The notes: generated by a model not told the origin, from the letters alone. A DNA stretch of 46,459 nucleotides from Burkholderiales bacterium (GCA_016790695.1 JAEUOS010000097.1:1-46459), one strand, 5' to 3'; shown: positions 1 to 8,166, numbered from the stretch's first letter. Made by a program: numbers and translations.

Positions 1-335
1 GGTTCACGGACGCGACGCGCGCCTACCAGGGCGGTGGTCGTGGTGTGGATGCGGAAAAGATCGAAGTGCTCGCACGCTGGGTCCATCCCCACACACAGCC
101 TGACCTCACCGTTCTTTTCGACCTGCCTCCGGCCGCCGCCATGGCCCGGCTTGCCAACGCCCGCACGCTGGATCGGTTCGAGAGCGAGAAGGCGGAATTT
201 CACCGACGCGTTCGGGAGAGCTACCTCGCGCTGGCTGCGCGCGATCCGGGGCGGTTCCGCGTGATCGATGCGGGCCTGCATGTCCATGAAATTGCGAAAT
301 TACTTGATAATATTCTCGTATCATATTGTTTTTAA
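1..335 (+). CDS. tmk: Thymidylate kinase, C-terminal part (5' end outside window)
   Basis: dTMP kinase makes dTDP from dTMP and ATP in the cytoplasm. The window begins inside the gene; the reading frame starts at base 3 and gives about 110 residues. The first residues read FTDATRAYQGGGR, which matches the conserved dTMP-kinase segment between the DR motif and the LID region. A hydrophobic FDLPPAAAMAR strand-helix and an ERFE-like DRFESEKAEFH helix follow, as in the family. The last 15 codons (from about 290) switch to AT-rich codons and encode EIAKLLDNILVSYCF, a tail unlike the usual GC-rich end of this gene in similar genomes. holB follows after 51 bp, the standard order. The identity is secure; only the tail is odd. 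Confidence 0.93.
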   Translation, partial: FTDATRAYQGGGRGVDAEKIEVLARWVHPHTQPDLTVLFDLPPAAAMARLANARTLDRFESEKAEFHRRVRESYLALAARDPGRFRVIDAGLHVHEIAKLLDNILVSYCF

Positions 336-400
336 TTGATAAAAAAATTTTATTTATGTATTACATTATAAATAAGACTTAATTAATTGAAAAAAATAGA
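301..400. other. AT-rich island across the tmk/holB junction
   Basis: These 100 bases contain about 14 G or C by hand count, in a window that is otherwise strongly GC-rich. The island spans the last tmk codons, the 51-bp gap and the first holB codons. It includes homopolymer A and T runs and several TATA-like words, so a promoter for holB is possible, but no convincing pair of -35 and -10 boxes with a following ribosome-binding site can be singled out. Confidence 0.8.
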
Positions 401-1433
401 ATTCCCCTGGCTTGACGCAGGCTTCTCCCGTCTCGCGGCGATGCGTTCGCGCCTTCCGCATGCCATTCTTCTGTGCGGCCCGCCTGGGCTGGGAAAGCGC
501 CGCCTGGCCGAACATTTCGCCCAGAGCCTGCTGTGCGAGAACGCCGGGAACGACGGCAATCCCTGCGGCACCTGTCCCGCCTGCCGCTGGTTCGAAGAAG
601 GCAACCATCCGGACTTCCGGCTCGTCGTGCCGGAAATCCTGGCCATCGAGGCCGCCATGGCCGGCAGCGGCGCGGAAGGGACCGCGGACGACGATGCCGG
701 CGCACCGAAGGCGAGCAGGGCGCCATCGAAAAGCATCCGGATCGACCAGATTCGCGATCTCGAGAGTTTCTTCCAGGTGGGTACGCATCGCGGCGGACGC
801 CGGATCGTGCTCCTCTATCCGGCCGACAGGCTCAATCTGGAAGCCGCGAACACCTTGCTCAAGGTCCTGGAAGAGCCGCCTGCAGGGACCCTGTTCCTTC
901 TTGTGACGAGTCGCGCCCATGAATTGCCGGCGACCGTGCGCAGCCGCTGTGCGCGCGTGGACCTGGCGCGGCCGGACACGGCGACGCTGCAACACTGGCT
1001 GGCCGGCCAGGGCGTCCGAGATCCGGTGCAGGCGCTCGCCGAGGCTGGGGGCGCGCCGATCCCCGCGGCCACGGACGATCCCGCGGCCGATATTCGGGCG
1101 ATGCTGCTTGCCGGCTTGTCGGCCGAGCGCCTTCCGGATCCGGTCGCGCTGGCCGAAAAGTGCGAGAAGGCGGGGCCGCAGAATGTCTGCCTGTGGCTGG
1201 CGCGCTGGATTTCCGACCTTATTGCGGCCAATGCCGGCGGCGGGGTGCGCTATCATCCGCAGCACGGGCGCCGGCTTGCCGCTCTGGGCGCTGGCATCCA
1301 GGCCGCTGCGGCGCACGCGTACTACCGAAAACTCATGCGTGCACGGCGCACGGCGGATCATCCGCTCAATGCCAGGCTGTTCACCGAGGAATTGCTGATC
1401 GATTACGCGCGCCTGGTTTCCGCGCGATCCTGA
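387..1433 (+). CDS. holB: DNA polymerase III delta' subunit
   Basis: Delta' is part of the clamp-loader complex that places the beta sliding clamp on DNA. The 348-residue product shows an AAA+ fold: P-loop GPPGLGKR at residues 31-38, a zinc module with Cys50, Cys60, Cys63 and Cys66, and the sensor region with LLKVLEEPP and VRSRC. The length is normal for the family. The start chosen is TTG at 387 because it supplies the family-typical N-terminal FPWLDAGFSRL segment before the P-loop; the next in-frame ATG (441) would remove it. No clear Shine-Dalgarno precedes the TTG, and the upstream DNA is extremely AT-rich. The gene sits between tmk and pilZ, the usual arrangement. Confidence 0.95.
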   Translation: MKKIEFPWLDAGFSRLAAMRSRLPHAILLCGPPGLGKRRLAEHFAQSLLCENAGNDGNPCGTCPACRWFEEGNHPDFRLVVPEILAIEAAMAGSGAEGTADDDAGAPKASRAPSKSIRIDQIRDLESFFQVGTHRGGRRIVLLYPADRLNLEAANTLLKVLEEPPAGTLFLLVTSRAHELPATVRSRCARVDLARPDTATLQHWLAGQGVRDPVQALAEAGGAPIPAATDDPAADIRAMLLAGLSAERLPDPVALAEKCEKAGPQNVCLWLARWISDLIAANAGGGVRYHPQHGRRLAALGAGIQAAAAHAYYRKLMRARRTADHPLNARLFTEELLIDYARLVSARS

Positions 1434-1437
1434 ACCC

Positions 1438-1812
1438 ATGGCCGAAACGAGCAAATCTCCCCAGCACGGCAGCGCGCGGCCGAGCATGCTCTCGCTCAAC
1501 ATCAAGGAGAAGTCGGCGCTCTACGCCGCCTTCATGCCGCATCTGCGCAACGGCGGGTTGTTCATCCCGACCACGCGGACCTATCGACTGGGCGACCAGG
1601 TCTACATGCTCCTGTCGCTGATGGACGACCCGGGGAAGCTGCCGGTGGCCGGAACCGTCGCGTGGGTCACGCCGGCCGGAGCGCAGGGCAACAAGCAGCA
1701 GGGCATCGGCGTCCAGTTCTCGGCTGACGAAAGCGGCCAGGCCGCGCGGCGCAAGATCGAGAACCTGCTCGGCAATGCACTCGGCTCGACGCGCCCGACG
1801 CATACGCTGTAG
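1438..1812 (+). CDS. pilZ: Type IV pilus assembly PilZ protein
   Basis: A single PilZ domain of 124 residues. RNGGLFIPT at about residues 38-46 corresponds to the second PilZ motif, and GTVAWVTP with QGIGVQF marks the barrel strands. No RxxxR motif is evident near the N-terminus, which fits the PilZ protein proper: it acts in type IV pilus biogenesis through the pilus machinery and is not expected to bind cyclic di-GMP. It begins four bases after the holB stop, with no strong ribosome-binding site, so translation is probably coupled to holB. The holB-pilZ-tatD order is a well-known one. Another window gene, pilW (19726-20580), also serves the type IV pilus. Confidence 0.92.
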   Translation: MAETSKSPQHGSARPSMLSLNIKEKSALYAAFMPHLRNGGLFIPTTRTYRLGDQVYMLLSLMDDPGKLPVAGTVAWVTPAGAQGNKQQGIGVQFSADESGQAARRKIENLLGNALGSTRPTHTL

Positions 1813-1838
1813 GGAGCGGCGCGCGGGCGCCGGAGTCC

Positions 1839-2615
1839 ATGTTCGTTGATTCCCATTGCCACATCGATTTCCCGGAGTTGCACGACCGCCTCCCGGAACT
1901 GCTCGCGTCGATGTCGCGAAACCGGGTGACTCACGCGCTCTGCGCGGCGGTCAATCTCGAACACCTGCCGCGGGTACTGGCGACCGCCGCCGCACACGCG
2001 AACATCTTCGCCTCCGTCGGCGTCCACCCCGACTATCCCGACGTCACCGAACCGGACGTTGCGACCCTGGTCGCGCTTGCGCGGCATCCGCGCGTGGTGG
2101 CGATCGGCGAGACCGGCCTCGACTACTACCGCCTGCAGGGCGACCTGGACTGGCAGCGCGAGCGCTTCCGCGTGCACATTCGCGCAGCGCGTGCGTGCGC
2201 GTTGCCCTTGATCGTGCACACGCGCGCCGCCAGCGCCGATACGCTCGCCATCATGCGCGACGAGGGTGCGGATGCGGCCGGCGGCGTGATGCACTGCTTC
2301 ACGGAGAGCATGGAGGTCGCCCGCGCGGCGCTCGACCTGGGGTTCTTCATCTCGTTTTCCGGGATCGTCACATTCAAGAACGCCCGGGACCTCAAGGACG
2401 TTGCCCGGGCGGTTCCCCTGGATCGCCTGCTCATCGAGACCGATTCGCCGTATCTGGCCCCGGTGCCGCACCGGGGCCGGACCAACGAACCGGGATTCGT
2501 GCCCCATGTCGCCGAGGAGATCGCCCGCCTGCATGGCGTCTCCCTGGAGCAGGTCGCCGCCGCCACGACGTCGAATTTCTTCACCCTGTTCGGTCGCGCC
2601 CAAGCCGCCACCTGA
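1839..2615 (+). CDS. tatD: TatD-family metal-dependent hydrolase / DNase
   Basis: The 258-residue protein has the TatD signature set: SHCHID at residues 5-10, GETGLDYY with the bridging Glu, a metal-binding His in LIVHTR, the MHCFTES segment, and the ETDSPYLAP motif with the catalytic Asp. TatD-like enzymes are cytoplasmic metal-dependent nucleases; the exact substrate of this paralogue cannot be told from sequence. The ATG at 1839 is preceded by CGGAG. The stop codon lies in a 12-bp sequence that is duplicated in tandem (2604-2627). The gene is the fourth member of the tmk-holB-pilZ-tatD cluster. Confidence 0.93.
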   Translation: MFVDSHCHIDFPELHDRLPELLASMSRNRVTHALCAAVNLEHLPRVLATAAAHANIFASVGVHPDYPDVTEPDVATLVALARHPRVVAIGETGLDYYRLQGDLDWQRERFRVHIRAARACALPLIVHTRAASADTLAIMRDEGADAAGGVMHCFTESMEVARAALDLGFFISFSGIVTFKNARDLKDVARAVPLDRLLIETDSPYLAPVPHRGRTNEPGFVPHVAEEIARLHGVSLEQVAAATTSNFFTLFGRAQAAT

Positions 2616-2627
2616 GCCGCCACCTGA
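2604..2627. repeat. 12-bp tandem duplication spanning the tatD stop codon
   Basis: GCCGCCACCTGA occurs twice back to back at 2604-2615 and 2616-2627. The first copy encodes the last three residues and stop of tatD. The second is untranslated, and its end together with the next bases forms the CTGAGG ribosome-binding site of the following ankyrin gene. It looks like a recent slippage duplication. Confidence 0.9.
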
Positions 2628-2635
2628 GGTCCACC

Positions 2636-3274
2636 ATGTTACGAACGCTGACGCGCATCGCGGCCATTGCCAGTGTCGCCACGCCCTTGCTGCTCCACGC
2701 GGCCGCCTATGACGACTTTCTGAACGCGGTCAAGATCGGCAGCGCGCGCGAGACGGCCCAATGGCTGCGCCGCGGCATGGATCCGAATACCATCGAGGCG
2801 GGCGGGCAGACCGTGCTGCACCTGGCGGCCCGCGGTGGCAGCCTTGACGTCGTCAAGGTCCTGGTTGAAGGCCGCGCGGACATCGACCGGCGCAACGCGA
2901 ACGGCGAGTCGCCGATCATGCTGGCGGCGCTCGGCGGACATCGCGAGATCGTCGAGTTCCTGCTCTCCAAGGAGGCCCAGATCAACCATCCGGGCTGGAC
3001 GCCGCTGATCTATGCTGCCACCAACGGCCATCGGGCCATCGTCCATCTGCTGCTCGACAACCACGCCTACATCGATTCCGCGCCCGACAACGGGGTCACC
3101 GCGCTCATGATGGCGGCCCGCGGCGGCCATCTCGACACCGTAAAGCTGCTGCTCGAGGAAGGCGCCGATGCGACACTGAAGAACGACATGGGCGCAACCG
3201 CAGCGGATTGGGCGACCCAGACCAGGAACACCGACATTGCCAAGCTGATCGAGGAGCGGATCAAGCGTCGGTGA
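2636..3274 (+). CDS. Secreted ankyrin-repeat protein
   Basis: 212 residues from the ATG at 2636, which follows CTGAGG at proper spacing. Residues 1-23 form a signal peptide with a basic start, a hydrophobic core and an Ala-rich cleavage site (LLLHAAA), so the protein is probably periplasmic. After it come about five ankyrin repeats; recognisable units include GQTVLHLAARGGSLDVVKVL, NGESPIMLAALGGHREIVEFL, GWTPLIYAATNGHRAIVHLL and VTALMMAARGGHLDTVKLL. The repeat containing GWTPLIYA lacks the usual inter-repeat loop, so spacing is irregular there. Ankyrin repeats bind partner proteins, and the partner is unknown. The gene ends the plus-strand cluster and faces the phosphoesterase gene tail to tail. 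Secreted ankyrin genes of this kind occur next to tatD in related genomes. Confidence 0.88.
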   Translation: MLRTLTRIAAIASVATPLLLHAAAYDDFLNAVKIGSARETAQWLRRGMDPNTIEAGGQTVLHLAARGGSLDVVKVLVEGRADIDRRNANGESPIMLAALGGHREIVEFLLSKEAQINHPGWTPLIYAATNGHRAIVHLLLDNHAYIDSAPDNGVTALMMAARGGHLDTVKLLLEEGADATLKNDMGATAADWATQTRNTDIAKLIEERIKRR

Positions 3275-3410
3275 GCGAGGCCTTCCAGGCCAGACCGCCC
3301 CCGTCACGCCGCCTGGAATTTGTAGAATGTATATTATGTCAAATTATGTCGTGGTCTGAATCCGCGTTGGACGCACCCCGAACGCATCCGTAACCGCCCC
3401 GACACCCGCA
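3275..3410. other. Convergent intergenic region with AT-rich 10-bp-spaced direct repeats
   Basis: This 136-bp gap separates two genes that end toward each other. Bases 3321-3350 are AT-rich (7 of 30 G+C) and contain ATTATGTC twice, at 3333-3340 and 3343-3350, exactly one helical turn apart, with a looser third copy just upstream. No hairpin followed by a T-run is seen for either gene, and the repeats cannot be a promoter of either flanking gene. Confidence 0.6.
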
Positions 3411-4199
3411 TCACTCCAGCGTGATGACCAGTCGCGGGTCGAACCTCGGATTCTCCCAGACGACTTCCTCCGGTGCGCGCGCGGCCCCCAGGTTGCGTGC
3501 GTATCCGCGGGGGTTCGCGACCACCCGGGTCCGCCCGATACGGTAGTCGAAACTGTTGTGGACATGCCCGTGAATCCACAGGTCGACACCCGCCATGAGT
3601 TCTGTCAACTCACTTATGAAACATGGGTTTAGAGGATTATCCTCATAATCCGCGTGAATTGATGGACGCGCGGGCGCGTGGTGCGTGCAGACCACCGTCG
3701 CGCCGTCGAACGGCCGTGACAACTCGTCGACCAGCCAGTCCCGGCAGCGCCGGTGCTCATCGCGGGCGTCCTGCGGCAGGAATGGGCGACCGTCGATCCG
3801 GATGACACGGTGGTCCAGCAGCAGGCGTTCGGCCAGTGCCATCGCCTCCGATGGCGCGCCGTACAACGCGTAGTCTGTCCAGAGGCAGCAGCCGAGGAAC
3901 CTCACCCCGCCGCAGACCCAGCGCCGCTTGTCGAGGTAGCGTACCCGCGAACCGGCGGCGACCGGCGCCGCCAGGGCCGCCAGGGCTTCCGGCACGTCCC
4001 CATGGTAGAGCTCATGGTTGCCGTGGATCAGCACGACCGGGACCGGCCAGTCGCGGAACGCGTCCAGCGCATCGGCGTGCCGGTGAATGTCCCCTGCCAG
4101 GACGAGGACGTCCGCGTCCGCCGGTTCGACGACCAGATAGTCCGGAAAACGCCGCCCCACGAGCTCCAGGTGGAGATCGGAGGCGACCTGTATCCGCAT
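3411..4199 (-). CDS. Calcineurin-like metallophosphoesterase
   Basis: The 262-residue product has all metallophosphoesterase motifs in order: Asp8-x-His10, the AGDIH motif with Asp37, the HGNHE motif (Asn61, His62), CTHHAPA near residue 173 and IHGHVH near 210. These bind two metal ions and hydrolyse phosphoesters; the physiological substrate is not predictable, and it is not one of the well-defined groups such as LpxH. It is a single cytoplasmic domain with no signal peptide. Residues roughly 182-201 (YEDNPL to TELMAG) are encoded by strikingly AT-rich codons (about 36% G+C over 3601-3650), unlike the rest of the gene, although the protein sequence there still looks normal for the family. 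The gene is downstream of lon on the same strand. Confidence 0.88.
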   Translation of the reverse strand: MRIQVASDLHLELVGRRFPDYLVVEPADADVLVLAGDIHRHADALDAFRDWPVPVVLIHGNHELYHGDVPEALAALAAPVAAGSRVRYLDKRRWVCGGVRFLGCCLWTDYALYGAPSEAMALAERLLLDHRVIRIDGRPFLPQDARDEHRRCRDWLVDELSRPFDGATVVCTHHAPARPSIHADYEDNPLNPCFISELTELMAGVDLWIHGHVHNSFDYRIGRTRVVANPRGYARNLGAARAPEEVVWENPRFDPRLVITLE

Positions 4200-4246
4200 G
4201 CGCCTGCCCGCCCAACCTTCAGGCGACAGCCGTCAACGCCCTCGCC

Positions 4247-6661
4247 TCAATGCTTGATCGCCGGCTCGGCGGTCGCCGGCTGGCCGGCGACGGCTGCCAC
4301 TGGCGCCCCGGCGTCCTCCGGAAGCGGGATCGGCTGGCGCTCGAGCGCGAGTTCGAGCACCTTGTCGATCCACTTCACGGGGACGATCTCGAGCTTGTTC
4401 TTGATGTTGTCGGGGATCTCGGCAAGGTCCTTGACGTTGTCCTCGGGGATCAGCACGGTCTTGATGCCGCCGCGGTGCGCCGCAAGCAGTTTTTCCTTGA
4501 GGCCGCCGATCGCCAGGACTTCGCCGCGCAGCGTGATCTCGCCGGTCATGGCGACATCGGCACGCACCGGAATGCCGGAGAGCACCGAAACCAGCGCGGT
4601 CGTGATCGCGATCCCCGCGCTCGGCCCGTCCTTCGGGGTTGCGCCCTCGGGAAGGTGGATGTGGAGATCGGTCTTCTCGTAGAAATCGGGGTTGATGCCC
4701 AACTGGCGCGCACGCTTGCGAACCACCGAGCGTGCGGCCTCGATCGATTCCTTCATCACGTCGCCCAGCGTGCCCGTACGGGTGATGTTGCCCTTGCCCG
4801 CCACCGCCACGGTTTCGACAGTCAGGAGTTCGCCCCCGACTTCGGTCCAGGCCAGCCCGGTCACCTGGCCGATCTGGTTCTCCTTCTCGGCGATGCCGAA
4901 GTTGTAACGCCGCACGCCAAGGTACTTGTCCAGGTTCCGTGCCGAGACGGTGATCTTCTTTTCCTCGCCCTTCTTCAGCAGCAGCGTCTTGACCACCTTG
5001 CGGCAGATCTTCGAAATCTCCCGCTCGAGCGCGCGCACGCCGGCTTCCCGGGTGTAGTAACGCACGATGTCCCGGATTGCGCTCTCGGCGACGCTGATCT
5101 CGGTCGTCTTCAGGCCATTGTTCTTGATCTGCTTCGGCAGGAGGTACTTCTGCGCGATGCTGATCTTCTCGTCCTCGGTGTAGCCGGACAGGCGGATCAC
5201 CTCCATCCGGTCCATCAGCGGCGCCGGGATGTTCATGGTGTTCGCGGTTGCCACGAACATGACTTCGGAGAGGTCGTAATCGACCTCGACATAGTGGTCG
5301 GCAAAGGTGTGATTCTGTTCCGGATCAAGGACTTCCAGAAGTGCCGACGACGGGTCGCCGCGAAAATCCATCCCCATCTTGTCGATCTCGTCGAGCAGGA
5401 ACAAGGGATTCTTGACGCCGACCTTGGCCATGTTCTGCAGGATCTTCCCAGGCATCGACCCGATGTAGGTGCGCCGATGCCCGCGGATTTCTGCCTCGTC
5501 GCGGACGCCGCCCAGCGCCATGCGGACGAACTTGCGATTGGTCGCCCGCGCGATTGATTGTCCGAGCGAGGTCTTGCCGACGCCCGGCGGGCCGACCAGA
5601 CAAAGGATCGGGGCCTTGACACGGTCGACGCGCTGCTGCACCGCGAGGTATTCGAGAATCCGCTCCTTCACCTTCTCGAGCCCGTAGTGATCTTCATCCA
5701 ACACTTTATCAGCGTTGCTTAAATCATTGTTTACACGGCTTTTCTTTTTCCACGGAAGATTGCACAGTGTATCGATGTAGTTGCGGATGACCGTGGCCTC
5801 GGCCGACATCGGCGACATCAGCTTGAGCTTCTTGAACTCGCTTTCGGCCTTCTTGCGTGCCTCCTTGGGCATCTGCGCCTTCTTGATGCGCTTTTCCATT
5901 TCCTCGAGGTCGGCGCCCTCCTCGCCCTCGCCGAGTTCCTTCTGGATCGCCTTGACCTGCTCGTTCAGGTAGTACTCGCGCTGGCTTTTCTCCATCTGGC
6001 GCTTGACGCGTCCGCGGATGCGCTTTTCCACCTGCAGGATGTCGAGTTCGCCCTCGAGCGCCGATAGCAGATGTTCGAGGCGCTTCTGAACGTCGAACAT
6101 TTCGAGGATTTCCTGCTTCTGCTCGAGCTTGAGCGGCAGATGCGCGGCGATCGTGTCCGCCAGCCTGCCCGCATCGTCGATCCCGGCCAGCGAGGTGAGG
6201 ATTTCCGGCGGGATCTTCTTGTTCAGCTTCACGTACTGGTCGAACTGCTGGACGATCGCACGCCGCAGGGCTTCGACTTCCGGCGTGGAATCGACATCGG
6301 CGGAGACCGCCGTTCCCTCGCAGGCGAAATGGGTCCGCAGGTCTTCGATGCCCGCGATCTTGGCGCGCTGCACCCCCTCGACGAGGACCTTGACGGTCCC
6401 GTCCGGGAGCTTGAGCATCTGCAGGATATTCGCCGCGCAGCCGACCGCGTACATGTCGCCGGCCTCCGGCTCGTCCTTGGCCGCGGACCGCTGGGCGACG
6501 AGCATGATGCTCTTGCCTGCCTCCATCGACAGTTCGAGTGCCTTGATCGACTTCGGCCGGCCGACGAAAAGGGGGATCACCATGTGCGGAAAGACCACCA
6601 CGTCCCGCAGCGGCAGCAGCGGCAACTGGAGGTTTTCGTCGTTTCCTGGGATGCCAGACAT
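4247..6661 (-). CDS. lon: ATP-dependent Lon protease
   Basis: Lon unfolds and degrades misfolded and regulatory proteins in the cytoplasm as a hexamer. About 804 residues are present: an N-terminal substrate-binding domain (LPLLPLRDVVVFP), an AAA+ domain with Walker A GPPGVGKTS and Walker B FLLDEIDK, and the protease domain with the Ser-Lys dyad at about Ser681 (PKDGPSAG) and Lys724 (GGLKEK). I chose the ATG at 6661 because AAAGG lies eight bases before it; the in-frame GTG at 6667 is too close to that site. Codons for residues about 300-325 (5691-5770, about 37% G+C) are abruptly AT-rich. The gene follows clpX, and a heat-shock-like promoter is proposed in the gap. Confidence 0.98.
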   Translation of the reverse strand: MSGIPGNDENLQLPLLPLRDVVVFPHMVIPLFVGRPKSIKALELSMEAGKSIMLVAQRSAAKDEPEAGDMYAVGCAANILQMLKLPDGTVKVLVEGVQRAKIAGIEDLRTHFACEGTAVSADVDSTPEVEALRRAIVQQFDQYVKLNKKIPPEILTSLAGIDDAGRLADTIAAHLPLKLEQKQEILEMFDVQKRLEHLLSALEGELDILQVEKRIRGRVKRQMEKSQREYYLNEQVKAIQKELGEGEEGADLEEMEKRIKKAQMPKEARKKAESEFKKLKLMSPMSAEATVIRNYIDTLCNLPWKKKSRVNNDLSNADKVLDEDHYGLEKVKERILEYLAVQQRVDRVKAPILCLVGPPGVGKTSLGQSIARATNRKFVRMALGGVRDEAEIRGHRRTYIGSMPGKILQNMAKVGVKNPLFLLDEIDKMGMDFRGDPSSALLEVLDPEQNHTFADHYVEVDYDLSEVMFVATANTMNIPAPLMDRMEVIRLSGYTEDEKISIAQKYLLPKQIKNNGLKTTEISVAESAIRDIVRYYTREAGVRALEREISKICRKVVKTLLLKKGEEKKITVSARNLDKYLGVRRYNFGIAEKENQIGQVTGLAWTEVGGELLTVETVAVAGKGNITRTGTLGDVMKESIEAARSVVRKRARQLGINPDFYEKTDLHIHLPEGATPKDGPSAGIAITTALVSVLSGIPVRADVAMTGEITLRGEVLAIGGLKEKLLAAHRGGIKTVLIPEDNVKDLAEIPDNIKNKLEIVPVKWIDKVLELALERQPIPLPEDAGAPVAAVAGQPATAEPAIKH

Positions 6662-6706
6662 GTTCACAGCCTTTCTTTCGTCGGATTACCGGTAAAACAC
6701 CCCTGC

Positions 6707-6735
6707 TACATGTGGGCAAAGCGCCAAACCGCAAG
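6707..6735 (-). promoter_or_regulatory. Possible sigma-32 (heat-shock) promoter of lon
   Basis: On the minus strand, CTTGCGG (6735-6729) and CCCACATGTA (6716-6707) are separated by 12 bases. They resemble the RpoH consensus CTTGAAA and CCCCATnT. The lon start codon is about 45 bases downstream, and lon is a classic RpoH target in proteobacteria. Matches are imperfect, so this is a proposal. Confidence 0.4.
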
Positions 6736-6760
6736 AGGCCACGCACCACCTACAAGCGAC

Positions 6761-6781
6761 AAGCGCGCCATCGGCGCGCTT
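6761..6781 (-). terminator. GC-rich hairpin between clpX and lon
   Basis: A perfect 9-bp inverted repeat (AAGCGCGCC / GGCGCGCTT) with a 3-base loop begins nine bases after the clpX stop codon. There is no T-run on the minus strand, so it is either a weak or factor-dependent terminator or an RNA-processing/stability hairpin dividing clpPX from lon. Confidence 0.5.
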
Positions 6782-6789
6782 GGGACAGA

Positions 6790-8055
6790 TTATTGCGCCG
6801 ATGCCACCTTCGGCGCCTCGGAATAGATGAGAATCGGTGGCCCATCCCCGTTGATTGCATTCTCCTCGACCACCACCTTGGTCACGTTTTCCGCGCTGGG
6901 CAACTCGTACATGGTGTCCAGCAGGGCCTGCTCGATGATCGAGCGCAGCCCGCGCGCACCGGTCTTGCGCTTGAGTGCCTTGGACGCGATCGCCGCCAGC
7001 GCGCCGGCCCGGATCTCGAGTTCCGCGCCCTCCATCTGGAACAGTTTCTGGTACTGCTTCACCAGTGCGTTCTTCGGCTCGGTCAGGATCTGAATGAGCG
7101 CGGCTTCATCGAGTTCGTTGAGCGTCGCGACCACCGGAAGCCGGCCGACAAGCTCGGGAATGAGCCCGAACTTGATCAGGTCCTCCGGCTCGATGTCCCG
7201 CAGGGTCTCCGACAATCCCTTGTCGGACAGCGACTTGACCTCGGCGCCGAAGCCGATGCCGCCCTTCTCCGACCGGTTGCGGATCACCTTTTCGAGGCCG
7301 TCGAACGCGCCGCCACAGATGAACAGGATGTTCGTGGTGTCGACCTGCACGAAATCCTGGTTCGGATGCTTGCGCCCGCCCTGCGGCGGAACCGAGGCGA
7401 TCGTCCCCTCGATCAGTTTCAGCAGCGCCTGCTGCACTCCTTCGCCGGACACGTCCCGGGTGATCGACGGATTGTCCGACTTGCGGGAAATCTTGTCGAT
7501 CTCGTCGATGTAGACGATGCCCTTCTGCGCCTTCTCGATTTCATAGTTGCAATTCTGCAACAGCTTCTGAATGATGTTCTCGACATCCTCGCCGACATAT
7601 CCGGCCTCGGTGAGGGTGGTCGCGTCCGCAATCACGAACGGCACGTTGAGCAGCCGGGCGAGCGTCTGGGCCAGCAACGTCTTGCCCGAGCCGGTCGGCC
7701 CTACCAGCAGGATGTTGCTCTTGGCGAGTTCGACTTCGTCGCCCTTGCCGATGTGCTTCAGACGCTTGTAGTGGTTGTACACCGCGACGGCAAGGATGCG
7801 CTTCGCGGTCTCCTGGCCGATCACGTAGGAATCGAGGATGCCGCAGATCTCCTGCGGTGTCGGCAGGTCCGAGCGTGCCGGCTTGGCCGGGTCCGCAGCC
7901 GCGCCTTCGTCGCGAATGATGTCGTTGCAGAGCTCGATGCATTCATCGCAGATGAATACCGACGGCCCGGCAATGAGCTTGCGCACTTCGTGCTGGCTCT
8001 TGCCGCAAAACGAGCAATACAGAAGCTTTTCGCCGCTGGCCTTCTTGTCCGACAT
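6790..8055 (-). CDS. clpX: ClpXP protease ATPase subunit ClpX
   Basis: ClpX is the AAA+ unfoldase that feeds substrates into ClpP. The 421-residue protein begins with the zinc-binding domain (Cys14, Cys17, Cys36, Cys39), followed by Walker A GPTGSGKT at 119-126, Walker B VYIDEIDK, the RKH-type pore region and the IGF-like ClpP-docking loop region (GGIGFGAEV). Length and domain order are normal. The ATG at 8055 starts downstream of clpP with a 111-bp gap that holds a 14-bp palindrome. Neighbours tig, clpP and lon complete the standard proteostasis cluster. Confidence 0.98.
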   Translation of the reverse strand: MSDKKASGEKLLYCSFCGKSQHEVRKLIAGPSVFICDECIELCNDIIRDEGAAADPAKPARSDLPTPQEICGILDSYVIGQETAKRILAVAVYNHYKRLKHIGKGDEVELAKSNILLVGPTGSGKTLLAQTLARLLNVPFVIADATTLTEAGYVGEDVENIIQKLLQNCNYEIEKAQKGIVYIDEIDKISRKSDNPSITRDVSGEGVQQALLKLIEGTIASVPPQGGRKHPNQDFVQVDTTNILFICGGAFDGLEKVIRNRSEKGGIGFGAEVKSLSDKGLSETLRDIEPEDLIKFGLIPELVGRLPVVATLNELDEAALIQILTEPKNALVKQYQKLFQMEGAELEIRAGALAAIASKALKRKTGARGLRSIIEQALLDTMYELPSAENVTKVVVEENAINGDGPPILIYSEAPKVASAQ

Positions 8056-8100
8056 CGTGTGCTTCCGCCTCGTGCAATCGTCTACGCGTAGCTTAGGCCA

Positions 8101-8114
8101 TTCGCCCGGGCGAA
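8101..8114. repeat. 14-bp perfect palindrome between clpP and clpX
   Basis: TTCGCCCGGGCGAA is fully self-complementary and lies midway in the clpP-clpX gap. It could be a regulator-binding site or form a small hairpin in the clpPX transcript; nothing in the sequence decides between these. Confidence 0.4.
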
Positions 8115-8166
8115 GGCAAGCGTTTCGCCGCGATACAACATGGCGCCAGGAACGCAGGCGCCCGCG

